Both the position numbers and the translations under genes were made by a program. A stretch of 14,658 nucleotides of DNA from Candidatus Daviesbacteria bacterium (GTDB taxonomy: Bacteria > Patescibacteriota > Microgenomatia > Daviesbacterales > UBA10151). Shown here one piece after another: positions 1-5,683 of the stretch. The notes beneath the pieces were generated by a model. It did not search any database and was not told the DNA's origin. It was given only the letters and a program-made list of their open reading frames with translations. The stretch spans positions 1 through 14,658 of the forward strand of contig DOWS01000001.1 of assembly GCA_003519445.1 (NCBI GenBank), given 5' to 3'. Every line of letters begins with the position of its first letter. Position 1 is the stretch's first letter.

Positions 1-1092
1 ATTGCCCGCGTTGAATCTCCTTCTGTCACCAGTAAAACTGATGCAGATTTTCCCACTCTTTCTTCCATAGCAGGATGCCCCAGAAGTCCAACAGGAGCCT
101 TAGGCATTATGCAAATTCAACCGCCTGACACAACAGGCTATTTTAAACCAGGAGTGGAATACGGAGCTAGCTTTTTAGGAAAAACTGCTGATCAGCTAAC
201 TGAAGAAGATTTTTGTGATGTGAGAAACAATATTATTATCGCAGGAGGATTTATTCTGAAAAAATTAGAAGCTTCTAAAATAGGTGACGGTACTAAATGG
301 GATCCTACTTGGAACAACGACACCAGTGTTATTAATGAACTGGCTAAAAGTTATTATGGATGCCTTGAGTATGGTGGCCCTGATCCGTTAAAATGTGAAG
401 GGCCTTATAATTATGGCAGCGATCTCTGGACTAGCATCCAAAGTTGTCAAGCCTCAATTATTCCAGGAACGATTGAACCCCCCAGTGCTGATTTACAAAC
501 TCTCCATGATAACCTCTTAACTAAATACAACTTAGATTTTGATACCAATTTTCCTTATGACTACTTAAAATGGGCCTGGGAAAAATTAGAGGAATCATCC
601 ACCACTCGTTTCTTGCAACTGGTTAATCCCAATAATACAACCATCTCCATAACCAGAGATGACACAAAAATTAATGCCCAAATTGGATGCTCTAAAATCA
701 GTATGCGGGGGGCAAGTATATCTAACAACCAATCCTATCCCGAATCCTTATTTAAAGTAGTATTTATACATGAGCTAAGCCATATTATAGAAAATTGTAA
801 TCTTGATAATATCTCAAAAAGAACAGAACTAGAAAAAATTATTCTACCAAGTGGAATCGGAGAAGGATATTTAACAAGGTATTCTGCTAGTGCCGACCAG
901 TGCGTACAAGGTGTTAATAAACTCAACGAGGATTATGCTGAAACCATTGCTTACTTTTTAAATAAAGACTATCCTGAACAAAGTTTGGGTATAGGTAGTG
1001 CTTGTGAACCACCACCGTCATCCGGAAATCCAATATATGACGGCAAACATCCAAAGCATCGAAGCTTTGCCATTGATTTACTCATCAGGTAA
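1..1092 (+). CDS. Lytic transglycosylase / HExxH metallopeptidase fusion (5' end outside window)
   Basis: The frame is open from base 1 with no start that fits, so the gene begins upstream; 363 residues are visible. The first ~150 visible residues look like an SLT-type lytic transglycosylase: ARVES at the very start, with the likely catalytic Glu, then GALGIMQIQPPDT about 30 residues later (family pattern GAxGLMQ-P-T), then an NIxxGxxxL-like helix and an AKSYYGC stretch where the family has its AxYNxG segment. The second half carries HELSHIIEN (bases 769-783 encode HELSH) and, about 50 residues on, NEDYAETIAYFL (about 928-960). HExxH followed by an E-D-x-A-E helix is the gluzincin zinc-site layout. 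Such a protein would be exported and cut both glycan and peptide or protein bonds in the wall; that role is inference. The signal peptide, if any, is outside the window. It ends one base before the next gene. Confidence 0.75.
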   Translation: MARVESPSVTSKTDADFPTLSSIAGCPRSPTGALGIMQIQPPDTTGYFKPGVEYGASFLGKTADQLTEEDFCDVRNNIIIAGGFILKKLEASKIGDGTKWDPTWNNDTSVINELAKSYYGCLEYGGPDPLKCEGPYNYGSDLWTSIQSCQASIIPGTIEPPSADLQTLHDNLLTKYNLDFDTNFPYDYLKWAWEKLEESSTTRFLQLVNPNNTTISITRDDTKINAQIGCSKISMRGASISNNQSYPESLFKVVFIHELSHIIENCNLDNISKRTELEKIILPSGIGEGYLTRYSASADQCVQGVNKLNEDYAETIAYFLNKDYPEQSLGIGSACEPPPSSGNPIYDGKHPKHRSFAIDLLIR

Positions 1093-1093
1093 C

Positions 1094-1534
1094 ATGAATT
1101 ATAAAAAATTTGCTTTAATACTAATATTTCTTTTTGCAATTCTTTTTGCTTTTTTCATAGTTTCAAATAGAAAAACAGCTATCATTAAGCCAAACAATAA
1201 AGAAGTTTCGCAAATCACTTCCCCTGAACTTATCTCCACCAAGCCCAATCCTCTGGATGATACTATTGTTTCTTCAACTGAAATCATTGAGCTGACATTT
1301 TCCCGGCCTCTGGAAAATGTGCCGGAATTTAAAATAAAAATAGAACCAAAGACGGATTATAAAATTGAGCTTTCCGGAGATAAGAAAACCGTTAAAATCA
1401 TTCCTGCTACGCCTTTTGAGCTGGGAACCACTTACACTTTGTTTATACTGCAGAACAGCAAATTTGAGGGCGGAGGAAGACTCCCAAAAGAACTTACTTT
1501 TCACTTCCGTACTGTCAAATACCGCGGCTTTTAG
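1094..1534 (+). CDS. Membrane-anchored Big_5 (SbsA Ig-like) domain protein
   Basis: 146 residues. I start at ATG 1094, one base after the upstream stop, because a longer frame from 998 would overlap the previous gene and would push the hydrophobic N-terminus inward. Residues 6-23 are one strongly hydrophobic segment (FALILIFLFAILFAFFIV), either a signal anchor or an uncleaved signal peptide. Residues ~43-141 match the Big_5 Ig-like pattern: a P-x-D start, IIELTFSRPL (the ltFs-p strand), a KTVKIIP strand, FELGTTYTLFI (the L-x-x-G-T-x-Y motif) and the closing FHFRT. Big_5 domains are extracellular and often accompany surface enzymes, so it may be made with the wall-hydrolase fusion upstream. 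The stop TAG (1532-1534) overlaps the dnaN stop on the other strand. Confidence 0.75.
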   Translation: MNYKKFALILIFLFAILFAFFIVSNRKTAIIKPNNKEVSQITSPELISTKPNPLDDTIVSSTEIIELTFSRPLENVPEFKIKIEPKTDYKIELSGDKKTVKIIPATPFELGTTYTLFILQNSKFEGGGRLPKELTFHFRTVKYRGF

Positions 1535-2631
1535 CTTAATCTTACCGGCATGACAATATATTCCAAACCTTCTTCTCCTATTGGTTTTATTAAAGCAGGC
1601 TGCAGCGCCCCTGAAAATTCAATCATCAACTGGCTTGCGGAAGAGGCGGAAACAGCATCCTGTAAAAACCTGGTGTTAAAAGCAACCTGCAAACTGTCTC
1701 CTTCAACCTGGGCTTCAACCTCATTTTCCTGACTGCCTACTTCTTTAACTGAAGAGGATAAAGCCAGTTTATTCTCTTGGGTGGTTAAAACCACAATATT
1801 AGCCTCATTTTTACCAAACACTGCTGCCAGTTTCAATGCTTTTGCAAACTCTTCTTTGTCCACCAGGGCCCGCCCAATAGTTTCATGAGGAATTATTTTC
1901 TCCCAAGCAGGGAAAGAACCTTCAATCAACCTTGAGGAAACAACTGTTTTGCCAACGGAAAAAACAATCTGGTTTTGGTTTTGAGAAAGAGAAACACTGA
2001 CAGATTCTGCCTCATCCTCGCCAATAACCCGCAGCAGCTCTTCAAATGTTCTTCTCGGGATCAAGCTCTTGAAAAGTTCTGTTCCTTTAGGCAAACTCAC
2101 ACGGCGGTGGGCCAACCGGAAACCGTCTGTGGCCACAAAATCTATTTTCTCTTCACCAACATCTGTTAAAACCCCTGTTAAAACCGGCCGACCCTCGTCT
2201 ACTGCCGCGGCAAAAAGAATTTGCCCGCAGCCTAATAATACTTCTTTGGGAAACGATATGCCTTTGCCGTCCCCCAAGGGTATGGCCGGAAACTCGGCCG
2301 CGGCAATGCCGTTTAAGGTAGCTTTAAACTTGCCACTTACCACAGTTAAAATTTCATTGTTTGATTCCAATTCCACCTCGCTTGGCCCCAAACCGGAAAT
2401 AACTTCAAGTAATAATTTAGCAGGTATTGTTATCTCTCCTGCTATTGCCTTTTTTACAGAAACAAATTTCATAATGCCGATTTCCAAATTAGTGGCGGCT
2501 ATTTTTAATTTGTCTCCTTCAATAGACAAAAGAATATTTTCCAAAACAGGCAAAGAAGCCCTTATTCCCACGCTGCGGCTGGCAGCTTGCAGTACAGGCA
2601 ATAAATCTTGCTGTAAAATCGAAAATTTCAT
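1531..2631 (-). CDS. dnaN: DNA polymerase III sliding clamp, beta subunit
   Basis: 366 residues, the usual length for the beta clamp. The homodimeric ring tethers DNA polymerase III to the template. The N-terminus MKFSILQQDLLPVLQAASRS is typical of family domain 1, later segments such as TDGFRLAHRRVSL (domain 2) fit, and the protein ends YIVMPVRLS, the family's conserved terminal YxxMPxRL strand that forms part of the partner-binding pocket. ATG at 2631-2629 fits the conserved start. No Shine-Dalgarno is visible: the ~75 bases before the ATG are occupied by a heptamer hairpin element that ends about four bases from the start codon. Downstream of dnaA and the nuclease gene on the same strand; converges with the Big_5 gene. 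Confidence 0.97.
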   Translation of the reverse strand: MKFSILQQDLLPVLQAASRSVGIRASLPVLENILLSIEGDKLKIAATNLEIGIMKFVSVKKAIAGEITIPAKLLLEVISGLGPSEVELESNNEILTVVSGKFKATLNGIAAAEFPAIPLGDGKGISFPKEVLLGCGQILFAAAVDEGRPVLTGVLTDVGEEKIDFVATDGFRLAHRRVSLPKGTELFKSLIPRRTFEELLRVIGEDEAESVSVSLSQNQNQIVFSVGKTVVSSRLIEGSFPAWEKIIPHETIGRALVDKEEFAKALKLAAVFGKNEANIVVLTTQENKLALSSSVKEVGSQENEVEAQVEGDSLQVAFNTRFLQDAVSASSASQLMIEFSGALQPALIKPIGEEGLEYIVMPVRLS

Positions 2632-2712
2632 ATTCAGTCGTCAGTCGTCAGTCGTCAGTCGTCAGACAAAAAATAAAGTCTGCAAGCTGAAGACTGAGGG
2701 CTGAAAGCTATT
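2629..2712. repeat. Heptamer inverted-repeat element, copy 1 (upstream of dnaN)
   Basis: Left arm 2636-2667 is built from heptads (CAGTCGT four times in a row at 2635-2662, then CAGAC). The A-rich loop AAAAAATAAA is at 2668-2677, and the right arm 2678-2709 is the imperfect reverse complement. Aligning the left arm with the reversed right arm gives 22 of 32 matches, with TCAG conserved in every heptad and the other three bases variable. In dnaN orientation it fills the leader and ends next to ATG. A homologous copy is at 9507-9578. Confidence 0.85.
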
Positions 2713-2728
2713 CTTCCCCCTTTCTGGC

Positions 2729-2764
2729 AGAATGTAATAAATTCTAAAAGAATTTAAACATTCT
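2729..2764. repeat. Nested hairpin 1 between nuclease gene and dnaN
   Basis: An almost perfect nested palindrome: outer arms AGAATG (2729-2734) and CATTCT (2759-2764), internal loops TAAT and AAA, inner arms AAATTCT (2739-2745) and AGAATTT (2749-2755), terminal loop AAA. Its architecture is the same as the neighbouring hairpin at 2766-2800. It could act in RNA as a leader or intercistronic structure, or in DNA as a protein-binding site; the sequence does not decide. Confidence 0.75.
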
Positions 2765-2787
2765 AGCAGCGTTTAAATTGTAAACAA
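2760..2787 (-). promoter_or_regulatory. Possible dnaN promoter
   Basis: On the minus strand TTGTTT (2787-2782), a 16-base spacer and TAGAAT (2765-2760) resemble -35 and -10 hexamers. The -10 is the same hexamer as in the protease promoter at 4823. It overlaps both nested hairpins, so hairpin formation or a bound protein could affect it. Modest support; dnaN may equally be read from upstream. Confidence 0.3.
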
Positions 2788-2800
2788 TTTATTTCGCTGC
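2766..2800. repeat. Nested hairpin 2, overlapping the 3' end of the nuclease gene
   Basis: Outer arms GCAGCG (2766-2771) and CGCTGC (2795-2800), internal loops TTT and ATTT, inner arms AAATTGT (2775-2781) and ACAATTT (2784-2790), loop AA. The right arm covers the nuclease stop codon (2789-2791). Same plan as hairpin 1 (6-bp outer stem, 3-4 base internal loop, 7-bp inner stem of the form AAATTNT). No U-run follows on the minus strand, so it is not a standard intrinsic terminator. Confidence 0.75.
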
Positions 2801-3235
2801 AGTTACAAATTTATGAATCTCATCTTCTGTTACTTTAATCAACCTAAAATTAACTCTTCCCTGTGTGATTAGGTTTTTAATGTGTTTTTCCTCATCTGTC
2901 AATAGGGAAGCTCCGGATTTAACCTCAATAAAATCAATTTGCTGATTGTTTTTAATACCAATAAAATCAATTGGCCAGCCCAAAGGAATAATCCGGTCAT
3001 AATCATAGCGGAGTTCGGCATAAGTTAAAAGCTCGGCCATTTTGCCTTTTTGAGGATTAATCGAGCCCTGAATAGTCTGTAAAACCCGCGAGGGTAAATC
3101 CTGCAATCCTTTATACAAATCAATTAAATCCGTGGGAATATCAGTAGGTTTTTTATTATGAAGCCTACCAAAAAGATAGGCTATTAACAACCCTAGAGCT
3201 ATAAAGCTGATTAAGTACCAGTTTAAGTTATCCAC
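2789..3235 (-). CDS. Membrane-anchored PD-(D/E)XK nuclease, Holliday-junction-resolvase-related (Endonuc_Holl type)
   Basis: 148 residues, starting at GTG 3235. Residues ~6-23 form one membrane segment (YLISFIALGLLIAYLFG). A soluble domain follows with GKMAELLTYAEL (acidic E68), GWPIDFIGI (D90) and QQIDFIEVKSGAS (E104 and K106), giving the D-x13-E-x-K signature of the PD-(D/E)XK nuclease fold. The arrangement matches the family described as endonucleases related to archaeal Holliday junction resolvases. Its real substrate is not known; a structure-specific or repair cut at the membrane is inference. It sits between dnaA and dnaN, where most bacteria have no gene, and its GTG start overlaps a near-perfect DnaA box. 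A TATAAT lies only ~11 bases upstream, so the transcript is probably nearly leaderless. Confidence 0.75.
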   Translation of the reverse strand: MDNLNWYLISFIALGLLIAYLFGRLHNKKPTDIPTDLIDLYKGLQDLPSRVLQTIQGSINPQKGKMAELLTYAELRYDYDRIIPLGWPIDFIGIKNNQQIDFIEVKSGASLLTDEEKHIKNLITQGRVNFRLIKVTEDEIHKFVTAAK

Positions 3236-3236
3236 T
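3228..3236. promoter_or_regulatory. DnaA-box-like site over the nuclease start codon
   Basis: TTATCCACT differs from the consensus DnaA box TTATCCACA at the last base only. It covers the GTG start codon of the nuclease gene (3233-3235). DnaA bound here would block the nuclease promoter or transcript start; that is inference. Confidence 0.5.
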
Positions 3237-3403
3237 TTGGGATTAGATTATACCTTATTATTTAAAATAATAGTAATGATAATATGCTTTGTGGATTTGT
3301 GGAAAGGATAATAAATGAAGCTGTTTTTGGGAGAATTTCGTGTGAATAAATGAGCAATTTCCGTGGATAAGTTTGTGGATAACTAATAGGTTATTGTGGA
3401 CAA
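3236..3403. other. Putative replication origin (oriC) with DnaA boxes and AT-rich segment
   Basis: All recognisable DnaA boxes here point the same way (TGTGGATAA on the plus strand). One is perfect: 3374-3382. One-mismatch sites: 3341-3349 (TGTGAATAA), 3362-3370 (CGTGGATAA), 3395-3403 (TGTGGACAA, inside the dnaA 3' end). Two weaker overlapping ones lie at 3290-3298 and 3298-3306. The four better boxes start 21, 12 and 21 bases apart, i.e. near whole helical turns. Bases 3241-3288 are more than 80% A+T and carry a trinucleotide-like run TAGTAATGATAAT next to the weak boxes, a possible unwinding element. Position beside dnaA and dnaN supports an origin; strand-composition analysis was not possible. 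Confidence 0.65.
3247..3252 (-). promoter_or_regulatory. Promoter -10 of the nuclease gene
   Basis: A perfect TATAAT on the minus strand. Transcription would begin about base 3240, roughly five bases before the GTG start. The best -35 candidate is weak (TTACTA, 3276-3271). The hexamer is also part of the AT-rich part of the putative origin, so promoter and origin functions may overlap. Confidence 0.5.
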
Positions 3404-4708
3404 ATTTTGTCTAACCTCAATTAATATTTTCTGGGTTTCCCTGTCAGTTGCGATCAACTTTTTAATCTTATCCCTGCCATGCATAACAGTAGTATGATCC
3501 CTGCCTCCTAAAATTTCCCCTATTTTTTCCACAGTTAAGTTTAACTGCTCTGAAAGAATATGCATCACCAAATGTCTTGGTAAAACAAACTCTTTCACTC
3601 TCCTCGGCCCGGTTAAATCTGTTTGTTTAATGTTAAAATACTCGCAGACTTGAGTAATGACCTGTTTGGGAGAAAGGCTGATTAGCTTTGCCTCTTCTTT
3701 TTTGCCAAGCAACGCCCTCACATTTTCCACCGTGGGTTCCAAACTCTTATGTTTTAAAGACTGTAAAATCTGGGTCAGTTTTCCTTCCAGGTCCCGGGCG
3801 TTGGTTTCCACCGAGGCGGCAATTAAATTCAGACAACCTTCTTCTAAAATATTGTTTTGCTGGGCGCATTTGGTTTTCAGTATTGCCACCCTGGTGTCAA
3901 AATCCGGAATTTGCATATCAACCATCAGTCCTCCCTGGAAGCGGCTTTTAAGCCGATCCTCAAGTTTGGCAATTTCATAAGGGGGTCTGTCAGAGGTGAT
4001 GACAATTTGGGAATTTTTAGAAGAGAGCTCATTAAAGGTGTGAAAGAATTCCTCCTGGGTCCCTTCCCTGCCGGAAAAAAATTGGATGTCGTCAATCAGC
4101 AGAACATCAACACCCCGGTATCTTTTCCGGAAAATGCCAAATAGTTTGGTCTGCAGTGCGCTAACATAATCATTGGTAAACCCCTCGGAGGAACTAAAAG
4201 TAATTTTAAAGCCGGGGTGCTTACTTAGGATGGCGTTGCCGATCCCCAGCATTAAGTGAGTTTTCCCGACACCTGTTCCGCCGTAGACAAAGAGCGGGTT
4301 GTAGGAGGTGCCGGGGTTTTGGGCCACAGCCTGGGCTGCGGCATAGGCTAAATTGTTGGTGGGCCCTACCACAAAATTTTCCAGAGTATATTTAGGATTA
4401 AGATAAGAAGTTTGAGTTTGAACGGGTTGGAAAAAATCTTCCTCTTTGCTCTCAGGATTCTCAAACTCCTTAACATTGAATTCAACCATTACTTTTTTGC
4501 CCACAATTCTCTCAAAGATATCCTCAGTTAATTTTTTATAATCTCTATTTAAAGTTTCTAATATAAAAGCTGATGGAACGCTTAGTATAATTTTATCCTC
4601 AAGGGTGGATTTTAAAAGAGTTTTTAGAAAGTAAGCTTTAAAATTAACAGGGCTGATTTCAGATTTGATAGTTTGTAAAAATTTATGCCAGAGTCTTAAA
4701 TTATCCAT
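3383..4708 (-). CDS. dnaA: Chromosomal replication initiator protein DnaA
   Basis: 441 residues from ATG 4708; an in-frame upstream ATG at 4741 would add 11 residues and place the start before the family's conserved MDNLxLWxxxLxxI opening. Domain I is ~1-80, a short linker ~81-105, the AAA+ ATPase ~106-320 and the DNA-binding domain IV ~345-441. Visible motifs: Walker A GGTGVGKTH (143-151), Walker B VDVLLIDDIQFF, sensor 1 VITSDRPP, the arginine-finger region RLKSRFQGGL, and the DnaA signature GGRDHTTVMHGRDKI (401-415), which reads DnaA boxes. It melts oriC and starts helicase loading. The leader carries a perfect DnaA box between the promoter and the start, suggesting autoregulation. The gene is the first of a leftward dnaA-nuclease-dnaN set. 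Confidence 0.98.
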   Translation of the reverse strand: MDNLRLWHKFLQTIKSEISPVNFKAYFLKTLLKSTLEDKIILSVPSAFILETLNRDYKKLTEDIFERIVGKKVMVEFNVKEFENPESKEEDFFQPVQTQTSYLNPKYTLENFVVGPTNNLAYAAAQAVAQNPGTSYNPLFVYGGTGVGKTHLMLGIGNAILSKHPGFKITFSSSEGFTNDYVSALQTKLFGIFRKRYRGVDVLLIDDIQFFSGREGTQEEFFHTFNELSSKNSQIVITSDRPPYEIAKLEDRLKSRFQGGLMVDMQIPDFDTRVAILKTKCAQQNNILEEGCLNLIAASVETNARDLEGKLTQILQSLKHKSLEPTVENVRALLGKKEEAKLISLSPKQVITQVCEYFNIKQTDLTGPRRVKEFVLPRHLVMHILSEQLNLTVEKIGEILGGRDHTTVMHGRDKIKKLIATDRETQKILIEVRQNLSTITY

Positions 4709-4731
4709 GGAAAATTGGGGCAGTGGAAAAC

Positions 4732-4740
4732 TTATCCACA
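4732..4740. promoter_or_regulatory. Perfect DnaA box in the dnaA leader
   Basis: TTATCCACA, exact consensus, 24 bases before the dnaA start codon and about 20 bases downstream of the dnaA -10. Its orientation is opposite to that of the boxes at 3290-3403. Typical position for DnaA autorepression, or for the second half of a bipartite origin spanning dnaA. Confidence 0.75.
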
Positions 4741-4758
4741 ATTTAATCCACCAGCATT

Positions 4759-4767
4759 ATTATAACA
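4759..4767 (-). promoter_or_regulatory. dnaA: Extended -10 promoter of dnaA
   Basis: On the minus strand TGTTATAAT, a perfect TATAAT (4764-4759) with an upstream TG as in extended -10 promoters. No good -35 is seen. It predicts a leader of about 45 bases containing the DnaA box. Confidence 0.55.
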
Positions 4768-4799
4768 ATATAGAGAAACTATAAATAAGTAGATCAGTC

Positions 4800-4828
4800 T
4801 TTACATAATACAGCCAAAGGTGTAGAAT
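4800..4828 (+). promoter_or_regulatory. Promoter of the aspartic protease gene (possibly also rpmH operon)
   Basis: TTTACA (4800-4805), a 17-base spacer and TAGAAT (4823-4828). The expected start point (~4835) is two or three bases before ATG 4838, so the mRNA is probably leaderless. Only five bases separate this gene from rpmH, so the promoter may drive the whole rpmH-rnpA-yidD-yidC-jag run. Confidence 0.65.
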
Positions 4829-4837
4829 TAAATTACA

Positions 4838-5194
4838 ATGGCTATGACTCAAGTTTCTTTAAAAGTAAAAAATCCTCAAAAACCAGTCAAATTTTTTGAG
4901 GGCGAATTTTTAGTGGATAGCGGTGCAACTTATACTGTTGTGCCCGAAAGTATTTTAAAAAAAATTGGCATTAAGCCTGCGGGAGAAGAACAATTTTCTT
5001 TGGCTGACGGTAGAATAATCAGCAGGAAGGTCGGGAGCGCGCTTTATGAATATCAGGGAACAGAAAGGGCAGCGCCGGTTTTATTTGGGGAAAAAGACGA
5101 CAGTTTACTTTTGGGAGCTTTTACCTTGGAGGCGCTGGGTTTAACGCTGGATCCTTTAAAAAGAAAGTTATACAAAGCTTTATTGAGGATGTAA
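4838..5194 (+). CDS. Retropepsin-like aspartic protease (clan AA, single domain)
   Basis: 118 residues. FLVDSGATYTVVPESILKKI (24-43) carries the D-S-G-A active-site motif of retroviral-type aspartic proteases (D27), and LLLGAFTLEALGLTLDP (90-106) is the usual hydrophobic-Gly partner strand followed by the ALGL helix. One copy of the motif and ~120 residues mean it must dimerise to form the catalytic pair. No signal peptide or membrane segment, so it is probably cytoplasmic. It resembles small clan AA proteases found in bacteria and archaea; the substrate is unknown. It sits between dnaA and rpmH, where most bacteria have only an intergenic region. A second ATG at 4844 is possible, but 4838 fits the promoter. 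Ends six bases before rpmH. Confidence 0.75.
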   Translation: MAMTQVSLKVKNPQKPVKFFEGEFLVDSGATYTVVPESILKKIGIKPAGEEQFSLADGRIISRKVGSALYEYQGTERAAPVLFGEKDDSLLLGAFTLEALGLTLDPLKRKLYKALLRM

Positions 5195-5199
5195 TAAAT

Positions 5200-5337
5200 A
5201 TGCCAAAGAGAACTTATCAGCCAAAAAAATTAAAAAGAGTTAAAAAGCACGGATTTCTTAAAAGGATGGCAACTTACAATGGCCGGAAAGTTTTGAAAAG
5301 AAGAATGGCAAGAGCTAGGAAAAAACTGACAGTATAG
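5200..5337 (+). CDS. rpmH: 50S ribosomal protein bL34
   Basis: 45 residues, the normal length for bL34. MPKRTYQPKK opens the protein as in the family, followed by KKHGFLKRMATYNGRKVLKR, the conserved HGFxxRMxTxxGRxVLxxRR motif, and a basic tail ending KKLTV. It is a structural 23S rRNA-binding protein. A GAGG lies ~12 bases upstream inside the end of the protease gene, a weak ribosome site. It precedes rnpA by seven bases, the classic rpmH-rnpA order. Confidence 0.97.
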   Translation: MPKRTYQPKKLKRVKKHGFLKRMATYNGRKVLKRRMARARKKLTV

Positions 5338-5344
5338 CTTCAAT

Positions 5345-5683
5345 ATGCTTCCTAAACCCCAAAGACTAAATTTAAAAAAAGATTTTAAATGGGTGGTTGC
5401 GGGTAAAAGGATTGAATCAAAATTCCTGACTCTTTTTGTAAAAACCGGGGATAATGCATTACCTAAAATTGGTATTGCTACATCAGGCAAGGTTTTTAAA
5501 AAAGCTCATCAGAGGAATAGGGCAAGAAGATTAGCTGCTGAAGCTTTTCAATCTACCGCCTACCGCCTACCGCCTACCGCCAACATAGTGGCTCTTCCCA
5601 AAGAGGGTATACTTAGTGTAAAATCCAATGATGTGCTTTTGGATTTAGAGGAGAGATTACGCAATGAGAAGATTATTAATTAG
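5345..5683 (+). CDS. rnpA: Ribonuclease P protein component
   Basis: 112 residues. The start MLPKPQRLNLKKDFKWVV matches the family's LxxxxDF opening, and KKAHQRNRARRLAAEAF (52-68) is the RNR signature helix that contacts the P RNA; IVALPKEGIL is the following core strand. It helps the catalytic RNA cut the 5' leader from tRNA precursors. Between the RNR helix and that strand, four exact copies of TACCGCC (5554-5581) encode STAYRLPPTAN, a loop that varies in the family. So a heptamer array lies inside an essential gene without breaking the frame. The last 20 bases overlap yidD. No Shine-Dalgarno is evident. Confidence 0.93.
   Translation: MLPKPQRLNLKKDFKWVVAGKRIESKFLTLFVKTGDNALPKIGIATSGKVFKKAHQRNRARRLAAEAFQSTAYRLPPTANIVALPKEGILSVKSNDVLLDLEERLRNEKIIN
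5554..5581. repeat. Heptamer array inside rnpA (TACCGCC x4)
   Basis: Four exact head-to-tail copies of TACCGCC, 28 bases, in-frame within rnpA. As 28 is not a multiple of three, a change of one unit would shift the frame, so the copy number is constrained or could act as an on/off switch. Confidence 0.9.

Noticed and set aside
2635..2667. CRISPR-like array
   Set aside because: Repeats are contiguous 7-base units with no spacers and no cas genes nearby.
2069..2704. A 211-codon open frame on the plus strand opposite dnaN
   Set aside because: It is fully antisense to dnaN, has no recognisable domain, and runs into the heptamer element; it is a shadow of the dnaN codon pattern.
3525..3533. Extra DnaA box TTTTCCACA inside dnaA
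   Set aside because: One mismatch, isolated in coding sequence and outside the clustered boxes; chance is a sufficient explanation.
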